From the NCBI GenBank assembly GCA_020633975.1, contig JACKCR010000002.1, positions 2,356,001 through 2,420,000 of the forward strand: 64,000 bases of DNA. Direction: 5' to 3'. Origin of the DNA: Candidatus Eiseniibacteriota bacterium (lineage in GTDB: Bacteria > Eisenbacteria > RBG-16-71-46 > CAIMUX01). The notes under the pieces were generated by a model that did not search any database, was not told where the DNA came from, and was given only the letters and a program-made list of their open reading frames with translations. Both the position numbers and the translations under genes were made by a program. Positions 36,655 through 46,042 of the stretch are shown one piece after another; the first letter of the stretch is position 1; every line of letters begins with the position of its first letter.

Positions 36655-37509
36655 ATGACCGAAGAGCCGAACCCGAGTCACCCTTCTCGATCCCCACTCG
36701 CCGACAGCATTCTCGCGCGCATCGATCGCGGCTGGGATGCGCTCGAGCAGGGCTACATCGAGGAAGCGGGCGAAGACGCCGAGACGCTGATGGAGGAAAC
36801 CGATGACCATCCGGAAGCGCGGTTTCTCTTCGGCGCGGCACTTCTCGAGTCCGGCTTCCCGCGCGAGGCGCTCTCCCAACTCACCGAGTGCCGCGGCCAG
36901 GTCGACGATGGTGTGTTGCTCGACTACTACCTCGCCTCGGGTCACTACGAGAACCTCGAACTCGAACAGGCCGAGACGCTCTTCCGGAAGGTGATCCAGG
37001 CGGAACCGGAGGCCGCTCCGCCGCACTACGGGCTCGCACAGGTTCTCGAGCTGATGGGGCGGCTTTCGGACGCGGAAGGAAGCTACGAGCGAGCGCACGA
37101 ACTCGAACCGGACGCCTACCCACTTCCGATCCGGATGACCGAGGACGCGTTCGAGGCGATCGTGGCCGAGGCTGTCGAACACTTGCCTGATGAGCTCAAG
37201 CCGCACGCCGCTGCGATCCCGATCCGGGTGGAATCACTTCCCACCGTGGAGACGCTGCTCGGCGATGGAAGCGACAATCCGATCACTCCCGGCGTCCTGG
37301 GCCTCTTCGTCGGCCCGAGCCTCAAGGAATCCGACGAAGTCGCAGGGCTCTCCGTTCCTCCGGTGATCTTCGTCTACCAGCGCAATCTCGAGCGGTTCTG
37401 CCAGACGCGGGAGGAGCTCATCTACGAGATCCGCCTCACTCTCTATCACGAGTTCGGGCACTACCTCGGGCTGAGTGAGGAGGACCTCGAGGAACGCGGC
37501 CTGAGCTGA
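36655..37509 (+). CDS. TPR protein with C-terminal minimal zincin metallopeptidase
   Basis: 284 residues. Residues 20-150 form three or four TPR-like helical pairs (DALEQGYIEEAGEDAETLM, ARFLFGAALLESGFPREALS, PHYGLAQVLELMGRLSDAEG). The rest matches the small Zincin_1-type family: a domain of about 120 residues ending in HEFGHYLGLSEEDLEERGL, where H265, E266 and H269 are the HExxH zinc site and the following Glu residues can be third ligand. A cytoplasmic location is implied as no signal peptide is seen. Family members are widespread with unknown substrates. The TPR fusion suggests a protein-bound target. Transcribed alone. Confidence 0.82.
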   Translation: MTEEPNPSHPSRSPLADSILARIDRGWDALEQGYIEEAGEDAETLMEETDDHPEARFLFGAALLESGFPREALSQLTECRGQVDDGVLLDYYLASGHYENLELEQAETLFRKVIQAEPEAAPPHYGLAQVLELMGRLSDAEGSYERAHELEPDAYPLPIRMTEDAFEAIVAEAVEHLPDELKPHAAAIPIRVESLPTVETLLGDGSDNPITPGVLGLFVGPSLKESDEVAGLSVPPVIFVYQRNLERFCQTREELIYEIRLTLYHEFGHYLGLSEEDLEERGLS

Positions 37510-37668
37510 GAAGTGGCGCCAGCCTGGGGGCCCTCACTGCGCGGGCGCGGTCCGTTTCGGCGCCGGCCGATCGGGCGAAGGATCAGGGAACTCCGGACGC
37601 CCAGCCTCCCTCCAATGTGGTACTGTTCCTATGCTCGCGAAATGCCGCATAGGTTGGGAGGATCCCGA

Positions 37669-39246
37669 ATGCGCTACTCACCAACGTCGTGTCCAAGCCC
37701 AGTACTTCTCGCTGGGACCTTGGCTACCGCAGCCTTGTTCGGACTCTCTGGAACGGCGTCTGCCGATCCCGAACCGTTCGCTGACGCGTCCTCATGGATC
37801 CCCCGACACTTCCAAGTCGAGATCGCTCAGGGTCAAGACATCGAGCAGATCGCGAGTGACCACGGACTCGCCATCGAGGAGTCGCTCGGTTCCTGCCATC
37901 TCCTCGTCTCGAACGGGGAGATCGAAGATGTCGAGTATCTGGACGACCTGGTGGCCGACGCCAGGCTCGACTGGGCGGAGCTCGCGTATCGGCAGCACAC
38001 TCCAGAGAGCACCCGTCAGATGGTCGTCGCGGTAGTCGGGGCGACCGTCGATGAGTTCGCAACCCAAGACGTCTACAACCATCTCGGGCTCGGCCTCCTC
38101 CACAGTCATACCTTGGGGGCTGGTACGGTCGTCGCGGTCATCGATACCGGCGTCGACGTGAAGCACCCCGCGCTTTCCGAGCACATCGTCGCTGGCGGCT
38201 ACGACTTCATCGCGAACGACGCGTCGCCGTGGGAGACGAGCAACAACGTCGACGACGACGAGGACGGGCTCGTCGACGAAGCCGCCGGCCATGGCACCAT
38301 GGTGGCTGGAATCATTTCGCTCGTCGCTCCCGAGGCAGGGATCCTCCCGATCCGCGCACTCGACGACGACGGGAACGGCACTGCATTCGGAGTCGCCCGT
38401 GCGATCAACTACGCGACAGAAGCCGGAGCCGACGTCATCAACCTCAGCCTCGGGCTTCCCGAGTTCAGTATGGTCATCGAACGGGCGGTGCAGCACGCTC
38501 GCGAGTCCGGCGTCATCGTCATCGCTGCGGCAGGAAACGACGGGACGGATGAACCGCCCTACTTCCCCGCGAGCAGCACGGCGACGCTCTCCGTCGCGTC
38601 GCTGGGCAGCGCCGACATCAAGTCGGACTTCTCGAACTACGACGAGACCGTGAGCCTGTCTGCTCCAGGCGAGCGGATCCTGGCCCCCTACATCAACGGC
38701 GAGTGGGCTGTCGGATCCGGCACCTCCTTCGCGGCTCCTTTCATTGCGGGACAGGCAGCACTGGTCCTCTCTGCGTTGCCTAGCCTCGGAACGGACGCAC
38801 ATGAGGCCGCCGTGCGCGGTGGCACCGTCCGCGTCGATCAGCTCATCGACAACATCCCGTACCAGGGAATGCTCGGCTCGGGCCGGTTCGATGGACAGCG
38901 CACCTTGGACGCGATCGACGGACAGACTTCCGAGCTCGCTCTCGCAGAGGGCCCGTCCCGAGAACTGGCCCGTTGGACCCCGAACCCGCTCCCGAACGGC
39001 CGAATCGCCGTACTCGAACTCCTGGCTCCTGGCGTAGAGACCGCGGATGTCTCTGTCGCGATCGTGGACGCGTCGGGTCGCGTGGTGAGGACGCTGAGCG
39101 CCCCCAACGGTCAGCAGATCGAGTGGGACGGAACCACGGACCTCGGAGATCGCGTCCCGGCGGGCATGTACTTCGCGAGGCTGTCGATGTCCGGTGGAGA
39201 CTTGGGGCCGAGTCGCGTCCCGACCCGAGTTCTCGTCGTCGACTGA
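37669..39246 (+). CDS. Secreted subtilisin-like S8 peptidase with C-terminal sorting domain
   Basis: 525 residues from ATG 37669 (GGGAGG 8 nt upstream). Signal peptide to about residue 33 (…LFGLSGTASA). A propeptide-like stretch (HFQVEIAQGQDIEQIA) precedes the S8 core: Asp159 in AVIDTGVD, His208 in GHGTMVAGI, oxyanion Asn290 in AAAGNDG, Ser353 in GTSFAAPF, so the triad is complete. An acidic DDDEDGLVDEA loop beside the His resembles calcium-binding inserts. The last 85 residues are a FlgD-like sorting domain (RWTPNPLPNGRIAVLEL … GMYFARLSM), as in the FN3 protein. Likely an extracellular or cell-surface protease. Confidence 0.93.
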   Translation: MRYSPTSCPSPVLLAGTLATAALFGLSGTASADPEPFADASSWIPRHFQVEIAQGQDIEQIASDHGLAIEESLGSCHLLVSNGEIEDVEYLDDLVADARLDWAELAYRQHTPESTRQMVVAVVGATVDEFATQDVYNHLGLGLLHSHTLGAGTVVAVIDTGVDVKHPALSEHIVAGGYDFIANDASPWETSNNVDDDEDGLVDEAAGHGTMVAGIISLVAPEAGILPIRALDDDGNGTAFGVARAINYATEAGADVINLSLGLPEFSMVIERAVQHARESGVIVIAAAGNDGTDEPPYFPASSTATLSVASLGSADIKSDFSNYDETVSLSAPGERILAPYINGEWAVGSGTSFAAPFIAGQAALVLSALPSLGTDAHEAAVRGGTVRVDQLIDNIPYQGMLGSGRFDGQRTLDAIDGQTSELALAEGPSRELARWTPNPLPNGRIAVLELLAPGVETADVSVAIVDASGRVVRTLSAPNGQQIEWDGTTDLGDRVPAGMYFARLSMSGGDLGPSRVPTRVLVVD

Positions 39247-39277
39247 TCCGCTCGTCGCGGACGTCCCGTCCCGTCGG

Positions 39278-40048
39278 CTAAGCCGTGGCTGAGGACATCC
39301 GCTGATTGCGGTCGCGTCGCGCGAACAAGATCGCTCCGAGCGCAAACATTCCTATGCTGAAGAGCTGCGCCGTCGTGAGGCCGAAGGCGACATCCGGGTT
39401 TCGTCGCCAGAACTCGACCACGAAGCGCTCCGTCCCTGCCAGCATGAGGTAGAGCCCGAACTGGCCCCACGGTGCCCAGGGACGAGTCCGCGTCTTCCAG
39501 AGGACGAGGAGTGCGACTCCCATGAGGGCGATCTCGTAGAGCGGCGTCGGATGGACGCGCTCGCCGGGCAGAGTCGGAACGACGCCGTTGGGGAAGGCCA
39601 TCGCCCAAGGGACATCGGTCGCATAGCCGTAGTCCCCGTCGCCTGAGACCAGGCATCCCACCCGTCCCACCATGTATGCCATGACCAGTGCAGGAGCGAA
39701 CGCATCTGCGAGGTCCGCGAACGAGTGGCCGTACTTCCGGCTCAAGAGGAAAGTCGCGACCACTCCGCCGACGAGGCCGCCGTACCAGACGAGCCCAGCC
39801 CCGCTGAACACGCCCTTGATCCAGTTCCCCTCCAGCACTTGAGGGTTGAACACGAGGAAGTTGATCTTCGCGCCGAGGAAGCCTCCGAGCATGGCCGCCA
39901 TCGAGTAGTTGTTCCAGATCCCCTCGGGATAGCCGCGTCGATCGAGCTCTAGCTTCACGAGCCAGCTTCCCGCGAGGAGCGCGAGAGCGGCCATGAGACC
40001 GAACGAGTAGATCTTGATCGGCCCGAACTCGAAGAGCACCGGAAGCAT
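39278..40048 (-). CDS. lgt: Prolipoprotein diacylglyceryl transferase
   Basis: 256 residues from ATG 40048 (GGAAGGAG 5 nt upstream). Polytopic membrane protein: FGPIKIYSFGLMAALALL starts helix 1, then GGFLGAKINFLVF, GLVWYGGLVGGVV (the functionally important Y-G-G region) and the Lgt signature zone AYMVGRVGCLVSGDGDYG, where the conserved Arg is kept but the family's GNFxNGE is replaced. The C-terminal part has HPTPLYE and FVVEFWRRNP. It transfers diacylglycerol to lipobox cysteines of prolipoproteins, such as the CRTAC1 lipoprotein encoded at 42588-45944. Convergent with the subtilase gene. Confidence 0.93.
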   Translation of the reverse strand: MLPVLFEFGPIKIYSFGLMAALALLAGSWLVKLELDRRGYPEGIWNNYSMAAMLGGFLGAKINFLVFNPQVLEGNWIKGVFSGAGLVWYGGLVGGVVATFLLSRKYGHSFADLADAFAPALVMAYMVGRVGCLVSGDGDYGYATDVPWAMAFPNGVVPTLPGERVHPTPLYEIALMGVALLVLWKTRTRPWAPWGQFGLYLMLAGTERFVVEFWRRNPDVAFGLTTAQLFSIGMFALGAILFARRDRNQRMSSATA

Positions 40049-40229
40049 GGAGACTCCTTCCTCGTCGCGACTCGCATCCGCGAGGTCCGTCCCGCGGATC
40101 TGACGGAGAGTAGCACTCCCAGCTCCAGAGCGGAGCAGCCGCGTACACGAGACGGCATTCCGGCCTTCTCCGGACCGGTCAGGCAACGCTATCCTCCCGT
40201 CTTTCAACCTCGAAGTGGGAGATCCGTTC

Positions 40230-41666
40230 ATGGACGCGCCGGTCAGAGTCAGGTTCGCACCCAGCCCCACGGGCTACCTCCACGTCGGGGGGCTCCGAAC
40301 CGCCCTCTACAACTATCTGTTCGCCCGCAAACACGGCGGGACGTTCGTCCTGCGGATCGAGGACACGGATCAGAGCCGGTACGTGGAAGGCGCCGAGGAG
40401 TCACTGCTCCGTTCGCTCCGTTGGGCCGGTCTCCAGTACGACGAGGGACCGGACGTCGGGGGAAAGTACGGACCGTATCGGCAGTCGGAGCGACTCGCGC
40501 TCTACCAGGAAGCAGCCGAGGAGCTCCTCCGCGCAGGCCATGCGTACCGCTGCTACCGGACGCCGGAGGAGCTGGAGCAGCTTCGCGAAGAGCACCAGAA
40601 ATCGAAGAACCCGAACCGTCTCGACGTACGCCTCCCTCGCGAGGAGTCCGAGCGGCGGGCGGCTTCCGGCATGCCCTCCGTGGTGCGTCTGCTCGTCCCC
40701 GACGGAGAGACCATCGCGTTCGAGGATCTGGTCCGCGGTCCGGTCGCGATCTCGAGCGACATCGTGGACGATCAGATCCTGCTCAAGTCCGACGGGTTTC
40801 CGACCTACCATCTCGCGAATGTGGTCGATGACCACGCCATGCAGATCTCGCACGTGATCCGCGGCGAGGAGTGGCTCCCATCGGTCCCGAAGCACCTCTT
40901 GCTCTATCGCTACCTCGGGTTCGAGCCGCCTCGGCTCGCGCACCTTCCGCTCCTCCTCAACTCGGACCGGTCCAAGCTGAGCAAGCGCCAGGGCGACGTG
41001 GCGGTGGAAGACTACCGGGACAAGTCGTTCTACCCGGAGGCCCTTCTCAACTTCGTCGCGTTCCTCGGATGGAATCCCGGGGACGACCGAGAGATCTTCA
41101 GTCGAGATGAACTAGTCGAGGCGTGGTCGCTCGAGCGAGTGAACAAATCGGGCGCGATCTTCAACCTGGACAAGCTCGCCTGGTTCAACCAGCAGTACGT
41201 CCGGATGCGTCCAGATGCCGAGTTGGCGGAGGAGCTCCGGCCCCACCTCGCCGCACGCAACTGGGATCACTTCGACACCGCGTACTTGGCCCAGGTCGCG
41301 CAGCTGATGAAAGAGCGCGTGACCTTCGTCTACGAGATCCCGGAGCTAGCGCCGTACTTCTTCACGGAGCCGACAGAGTACGATGCGGACGCAGTGAAGA
41401 AGCGTTGGAAGCCGGAGAGTGGGGAGCGTCTGAAGGTCCTGTCTGGTGCCTACTCGTCCCTGGCCGAGTGGCACGCCGACGAACTCGAGTCGACCCTACA
41501 GAAGACGGCGGAGACGCTCGCCGTCGGTGCCGGACAGCTCATCCACCCGACGCGCCTCGCCGTGAGTGGGGTCGGCGTCGGTCCCAGCCTCTACCACCTG
41601 CTGGAAGTGCTGGGCCGCGAGCGTTGCCTGGTGCGCATCGAGCGCGCGATCGAGTCGCTCGGTTAG
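40230..41666 (+). CDS. gltX: Glutamyl-tRNA synthetase
   Basis: 478 residues from ATG 40230 (GGGAG 9 nt upstream); an in-frame GTG 5 codons earlier overlaps that site. The class I HIGH-like motif is RFAPSPTGYLHVGG, and the KMSKS-like loop is DRSKLSKRQGD near residue 250. GDREIFSRDELVEAW and the helical anticodon-binding domain follow. It charges tRNA-Glu with glutamate and may be non-discriminating; that cannot be decided from sequence by eye. Ends with a short gap to a terminator of the convergent PPC gene. Confidence 0.97.
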   Translation: MDAPVRVRFAPSPTGYLHVGGLRTALYNYLFARKHGGTFVLRIEDTDQSRYVEGAEESLLRSLRWAGLQYDEGPDVGGKYGPYRQSERLALYQEAAEELLRAGHAYRCYRTPEELEQLREEHQKSKNPNRLDVRLPREESERRAASGMPSVVRLLVPDGETIAFEDLVRGPVAISSDIVDDQILLKSDGFPTYHLANVVDDHAMQISHVIRGEEWLPSVPKHLLLYRYLGFEPPRLAHLPLLLNSDRSKLSKRQGDVAVEDYRDKSFYPEALLNFVAFLGWNPGDDREIFSRDELVEAWSLERVNKSGAIFNLDKLAWFNQQYVRMRPDAELAEELRPHLAARNWDHFDTAYLAQVAQLMKERVTFVYEIPELAPYFFTEPTEYDADAVKKRWKPESGERLKVLSGAYSSLAEWHADELESTLQKTAETLAVGAGQLIHPTRLAVSGVGVGPSLYHLLEVLGRERCLVRIERAIESLG

Positions 41667-41712
41667 CCGGGACAGCACTTCGCGCGGACTTCGCAGGCGG
41701 AAATCATCTCGG

Positions 41713-41753
41713 CAAAAAACAAGATCGCGAAGAGGCTACCCTCTTCGCGATCT
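41713..41753 (-). terminator. Intrinsic terminator of the PPC-like gene
   Basis: A perfect 14-bp stem (41722-41735 with 41740-41753, loop CTAC) is followed on the minus strand by TTGTTTTTTG. This is a textbook Rho-independent terminator, 22 bp after the stop at 41776. It also faces the gltX 3' end and may stop that transcript partly. Confidence 0.92.
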
Positions 41754-41775
41754 CGAATCGTCTTACGCGGAAGGA

Positions 41776-42327
41776 TTACTTCGCGTAGATCGACTTGACG
41801 GCACCCCAGGTCGACTCGATGACCGGGTTGGTGCACGGCGTGCTGCAGCTGACGCTGAGGTCATAACCGCTGCCGTCCGCGAGGCCGTTCCAGCCGTCGA
41901 CGACGGCGTAGTACGTGCCAGCACCGAGGGCGGCCGTGACGTTCTCGGAACCGCTGGTACCGAGAGACGCATCGATGCAGTCGCCCGGATCGCAGGAACC
42001 GAGGACGAAGAGGTCGAGGTCGTTGTAGCTGCCGTGGGCATAGGTCACGTCGACGGAGACCGTGCCGGCGCCACCAACGCAGAACTCGACGACACCCTCT
42101 TCGGCACCGTCATAGCTGAGAGTGGTACAGCCGTAAGCGGCGACCGTACCACCAGGACCAAGCGGACCGCTGGCGCTGCCACCGCAAGTGATGGACGCTG
42201 CGCCGCTGCAGTCGAGAGCGCCTTCACCAACGCCCGTCGGGCCCTGGTTCGCATCTTCCTTCGGACCAGCGAAGGCAGCGCTAGCAACGACAGCCAGAGC
42301 AGCGAGGCTGATAGCAATCTTCTTCAT
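41776..42327 (-). CDS. Small secreted protein with PPC-like beta-sandwich domain
   Basis: 183 residues. Signal peptide MKKIAISLAALAVVASAAFA, a clean AFA/GP cleavage. The mature protein has six cysteines, which may form disulfides. Residues 85-160 (VDVTYAHGSYNDLDLFVLG … GTYYAVVDGWNGLADGSGYDLSVSC) resemble bacterial pre-peptidase C-terminal domains, calcium-dependent beta-sandwich folds usually appended to proteases, but here free-standing. TAGGAGTT lies before the ATG. Good promoter, long leader and strong terminator suggest an abundant secreted or surface protein (inference). Function unknown. Confidence 0.88.
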   Translation of the reverse strand: MKKIAISLAALAVVASAAFAGPKEDANQGPTGVGEGALDCSGAASITCGGSASGPLGPGGTVAAYGCTTLSYDGAEEGVVEFCVGGAGTVSVDVTYAHGSYNDLDLFVLGSCDPGDCIDASLGTSGSENVTAALGAGTYYAVVDGWNGLADGSGYDLSVSCSTPCTNPVIESTWGAVKSIYAK

Positions 42328-42355
42328 GACGAACTCCTATGATGTTTTATCTCGG

Positions 42356-42367
42356 ACCTAATTAGGT
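42356..42367. promoter_or_regulatory. 12-bp perfect palindrome in PPC-gene leader
   Basis: ACCTAATTAGGT lies 29 bp upstream of the start codon, inside the predicted 5' untranslated region. It could be a dimeric regulator site or chance in an AT-rich stretch. Confidence 0.4.
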
Positions 42368-42450
42368 ACAGATTCGGCAGAACCGCTCTCCCAGGTGGCA
42401 GGACCACCGATCGACGCCAAATCGACTCGGGAGAATGGTCACGCAGGAAG

Positions 42451-42479
42451 ATATTACAGAATTCTTCTACCACCATCAA
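42451..42479 (-). promoter_or_regulatory. Sigma70-like promoter of the PPC gene
   Basis: Minus strand: TTGATG (42474-42479), 17-bp spacer, TAATAT (42451-42456), in an AT-rich block. Transcription would start near 42444 and leave a leader of about 115 nt, containing a GGTGG/CCACC hairpin (about 42395-42409) and the palindrome at 42356. Confidence 0.65.
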
Positions 42480-42587
42480 GCATAGCTTACCGTGTGACCG
42501 ACTATTTCGATCAACCTCAACGGACACAACGCACTAACCCGTCGGGACCGGGCCGGCGGCAGCCCAATGCAACTCTTTATATTGGAA

Positions 42588-45500
42588 CTATTTAGCAGCT
42601 TTGAAGGACGTCACGGAACGCTGGAGTCCCTCGGACTCCGGCTTCAGAGAAAGCGCACGCTCAGCCTCACGGAGCGCTTCTTCCTCTTTGCCCTGGAGGC
42701 GCAGCGCATGGGCTAGACCGAGATGGGCTTCCGCCCAGGCCGGGTTCCGGCGCAGAGCGGAGCGGAACCGGGCTTCCGCCGCCACTCCGTCCTGCTCCCG
42801 CAGGTCGAGACCACCCAGGCGGAAGAGCGCGGAGACTTGGGTCGAATCCTGACGGACGACCTGCTCGAACGCTTCCCGTCCCCGATCCATCTCCCCGATC
42901 GAAACGGCAGCCTCCCCGAGCTGGAAGTACCCGTTCGGGTCCGCGGGCCGAAGCTCGGTGTACCGCTGGAAGGAGGTCACGGCGGCAAACCGATCCGATT
43001 GGGCCATCTGAATCGAACCGAGATCGAACCAAGCTTGGGCAAGACTGGAGTCGGCACGAACGGCATGCCTCAGCAGCTCTTCGGCTCCGGACAGATTCCC
43101 GCCCTTGATCTCGAGGCTCGCGCTGAGTGCGAGCAGCCGAGCGGACTCGGAATCGAGCGTCAATGCACGCTGGATCGATGCCCTCGCCGCCCCGAGCTTG
43201 CCCAGGTCGCGCTCAGCAGCTGCCAGGTTCGACCATCCGATCGGGTCGTCCGGCTTCCGTTTCGTGTACTCCGCGTAGAGTTCCTCCGCCCGCGCGAGGT
43301 CACCGGCCAGCCGAGCCTGATTCGCGGCGGTGAGCAGTTGGTTGTCTCCTCCCCTACCTTCGCGAAGTTCGAGGAGCCAGGGGTCCCGCAGGTCCTTCCG
43401 GCCGGCGCGGGTCGCCGCCTCGAGTTCAGACCTGGCGCGATCCAGCTCCCCCTGGGCACGTAGGGCGAGCCCCAGCTCGTAGTGCGCGCCCCGTGAGGAG
43501 GGATCGGACCGCACGGCCCGATCGAGAAGCTGAACGGCCCCCGCGAGGTCCCCTCGCGACCGAGCGAGGCGCCCAAGCCCCTCCAGCGCATCCGAGTCCT
43601 CAGGGTTCGCCTCGAGCACTTCGCGGAACAGTCGCTCTGCCGACTCATGGTCGCCGTCGGCGCTCCGGAGTTCGCCGAGGCGGATCCGCGCCGGTGTGTA
43701 GTCCGGAGCGATCTCGAGAGTTCGTCGGAGATATGCGCGACTCGGCCCGGTCTCCCCCCGGGCGGCTTCCAGGACGGCGAGGAGATAGAGGCTCCGCACA
43801 TCCTCCGGATTCCGAGCCACGGCCTGTTCCAGGGACACCCGGGCCCCGTCCTCGTCACCGGCATCCGCGTAGAGGGCGAGACCGTAGTCCTTCCAGGCCA
43901 GTGCCAAGTCGGGCGAACTCGAGAGAACGTCATGCGCCGCGCGCACGCGTTCGGCTACAGACTCATCCACCTTGGAGAGTTCGGGAAGAGGCGGGATGTT
44001 CGCGGAGAGGGTGATCTCGGGTAGCGGATCGTCGCCCGCCGCTTCGGCAACCGCTCCAGCTTCCCCCGAACCCGACGAAACCGCTCCCTCGACCAGATCG
44101 CCGGAGTTTCCTAGAGCCGCCCACTCCTCGGAGGAGATCGGAGTCCCAGACCGGTCGACGAGACCGCGTCCCTTCGCGACGTAGAAATCGCGGTCGAGGA
44201 CGGGCAGGACGACGGATTCATCGGTCCCGTCCGGCCAATGGATGCGGGCGACGGCCGAACTCGCAGCAGCGGGAAGTCCGAACGCAACGCGCGCTTCGTT
44301 CGACGAGGCATAACTGCCATCACGGGAGACCCGCTTCCTGGGCGTCGTGACGGCCCCGTCCGCGAGGTCGACCTGAAGCTGTACCACCGCGCCGATCGCC
44401 TCGACGTTCCTGTCGGTCTCACGGAGACGGAGTCCGACCCAGTGATGCCCGCCGCGCTTGCTCTCGTTGCGAAGGACGAACGGAGCCCCCTCGGCGTTTG
44501 CAACCACGACGTCTACGTCTCCGTCTCCGTCGAGATCACCGAAGGCGGCTCCCCGCCCCACAGCCTCCGGGACGAGCCACGGTGTCGTAGCAGGGAGAAG
44601 CTCCGTGAACTCGGCACCGCCGTTCGAGACGAAGAACTGATCCCGTTGTGCGTACGGCCACGGTTCGCGGGCGGCGTCGGGAGACTTGATGACCGCGCCG
44701 TTTGCGATATAGAGGTCGTCGTCGCCATCGAAGTCCGCGTCGAAGAACAGAGTCCCGAACCCCGTGAGAGGGACGGAGGGACTGATGAGGGACCGCACGC
44801 CCCAGTCCTCGAAGAACCCGTTCCCTTCGTTCCGGTAGAGAGTGTTGGTCTCCCCCGTCATGTGCGTAATGAAGATGTCCCAGTCTCCGTCGGACTCGAG
44901 GTCGGTGAGCGTGACCCCCATGCTCGCTTCCGTGTTCCCTTGCGCGTTGAGAGCAGAGCCGCTGAGGAGACCGTCCTCACGAAACGTGCCGTCCCCGTTT
45001 CCGAGCCAAAGGGAGTTCGGATCGCCATCGTTCGCGACGTAGATGTCCGGAAGGTCGTCGCCGTTGAGATCAGCGATGACGACGCCCAACCCGCGACCGT
45101 AGGAGGCGGAGATCCCGGAGGAAACCGTCGCAGTCTCGAACGTGCCGTCCCCGCGATTCCGGTAGAACGTGTCGGGTGCGGGCTCGAACGCCTTCGGATT
45201 GCAGTAGTCCGGCTCGCCGGATGGCGTCTTGCATGGAACCTGCGCAGCCTGGGACCAGAGGCAGTAGTTCGCGACGTAGAGGTCCAGGTCGCCATCCTGA
45301 TCGACGTCGGCGAACGCGGCCGAACTCGACCAGCTCGCGTCGTCGACTCCCGCCTCCTTCGCGACCTCGCGGAAGCGACCGCTGCCGGTGTTGAGGAAGA
45401 GCTGGTTCGCACCCACGTTGGTGAGATAGAGGTCCAGGTCGCCGTCCCCGTCGTAGTCGCCTACCGCGGCGCCCTGCCCGTAGCCGGCACCGACGATCCC

Positions 45501-45944
45501 CGATGTCTCGGTCATGTCTTGGAATCTACCTTCGCCTAGGTTCCGGTAGAGACGATGGTGCGGACGCGCTTCCTCCGGCGACACTCCGGGAGTGAGCACA
45601 CCGCCGTCGACGAAGAAGATGTCCTCCAACCCGTCCCCGTCGGCGTCGAAGATGGCGCAGCCAGGGGTCGTGATCTCAGGGAACCAGTAGTGCCCATCGA
45701 ACCCGGTTCGGTGGCGGAACTCGATCCCGGACTCCCGGGCTACGTCTCGGAAGACGACCTCCGAAGGTTGGGCCCCGATCGACTCTGCGGCCCCGGCCCC
45801 TTCGCCCGCAACCGAGCTGGCGCCCGTCGACTCCGCCTCGCTCCTTCGGGACGCATTGTCTCCACCGCAACCGACGAGCAGCACGGACGTGAGGGTGGTG
45901 CCGAAGAGCCAGGCACGGAACGCCAGGTGGGTGTGGAGTCGCAT
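42588..45944 (-). CDS. CRTAC1-type lipoprotein: FG-GAP/ASPIC-UnbV domain fused to TPR repeats
   Basis: 1118 residues from ATG 45944 (GGAGGAG 5 nt upstream). The N-terminus is a lipoprotein signal with lipobox LLVGC. Residues about 60-540 hold seven FG-GAP/VCBS repeats with calcium-type loops (DADGDGLEDIF, GDYDGDGDLDLYL, DVDQDGDLDLYV, DLNGDDLPDIYV, DFDGDDDLYI, DLDGDGDVDVVV), then an ASPIC-UnbV domain (RNVEAIGAVVQLQV … HWPDGTDESVVLP). The remaining 450 residues are at least eight TPRs (LYLLAVLEAARGE, APDYTPARIRLGEL, NPEDSDALEGLGRLA …). Likely a lipid-anchored periplasmic or surface protein-binding scaffold. Its stop is 260 bp upstream of the PPC gene. Confidence 0.92.
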   Translation of the reverse strand: MRLHTHLAFRAWLFGTTLTSVLLVGCGGDNASRRSEAESTGASSVAGEGAGAAESIGAQPSEVVFRDVARESGIEFRHRTGFDGHYWFPEITTPGCAIFDADGDGLEDIFFVDGGVLTPGVSPEEARPHHRLYRNLGEGRFQDMTETSGIVGAGYGQGAAVGDYDGDGDLDLYLTNVGANQLFLNTGSGRFREVAKEAGVDDASWSSSAAFADVDQDGDLDLYVANYCLWSQAAQVPCKTPSGEPDYCNPKAFEPAPDTFYRNRGDGTFETATVSSGISASYGRGLGVVIADLNGDDLPDIYVANDGDPNSLWLGNGDGTFREDGLLSGSALNAQGNTEASMGVTLTDLESDGDWDIFITHMTGETNTLYRNEGNGFFEDWGVRSLISPSVPLTGFGTLFFDADFDGDDDLYIANGAVIKSPDAAREPWPYAQRDQFFVSNGGAEFTELLPATTPWLVPEAVGRGAAFGDLDGDGDVDVVVANAEGAPFVLRNESKRGGHHWVGLRLRETDRNVEAIGAVVQLQVDLADGAVTTPRKRVSRDGSYASSNEARVAFGLPAAASSAVARIHWPDGTDESVVLPVLDRDFYVAKGRGLVDRSGTPISSEEWAALGNSGDLVEGAVSSGSGEAGAVAEAAGDDPLPEITLSANIPPLPELSKVDESVAERVRAAHDVLSSSPDLALAWKDYGLALYADAGDEDGARVSLEQAVARNPEDVRSLYLLAVLEAARGETGPSRAYLRRTLEIAPDYTPARIRLGELRSADGDHESAERLFREVLEANPEDSDALEGLGRLARSRGDLAGAVQLLDRAVRSDPSSRGAHYELGLALRAQGELDRARSELEAATRAGRKDLRDPWLLELREGRGGDNQLLTAANQARLAGDLARAEELYAEYTKRKPDDPIGWSNLAAAERDLGKLGAARASIQRALTLDSESARLLALSASLEIKGGNLSGAEELLRHAVRADSSLAQAWFDLGSIQMAQSDRFAAVTSFQRYTELRPADPNGYFQLGEAAVSIGEMDRGREAFEQVVRQDSTQVSALFRLGGLDLREQDGVAAEARFRSALRRNPAWAEAHLGLAHALRLQGKEEEALREAERALSLKPESEGLQRSVTSFKAAK

Positions 45945-46042
45945 TCTCTCCTCCCGTGATTCGGAACGGATCCATGAGCAGGGCGGTAACAGCGGTGCCG
46001 GCCACACGCCCCCGCGACTTCCTGCGCGTCTCGGCACGGCGG

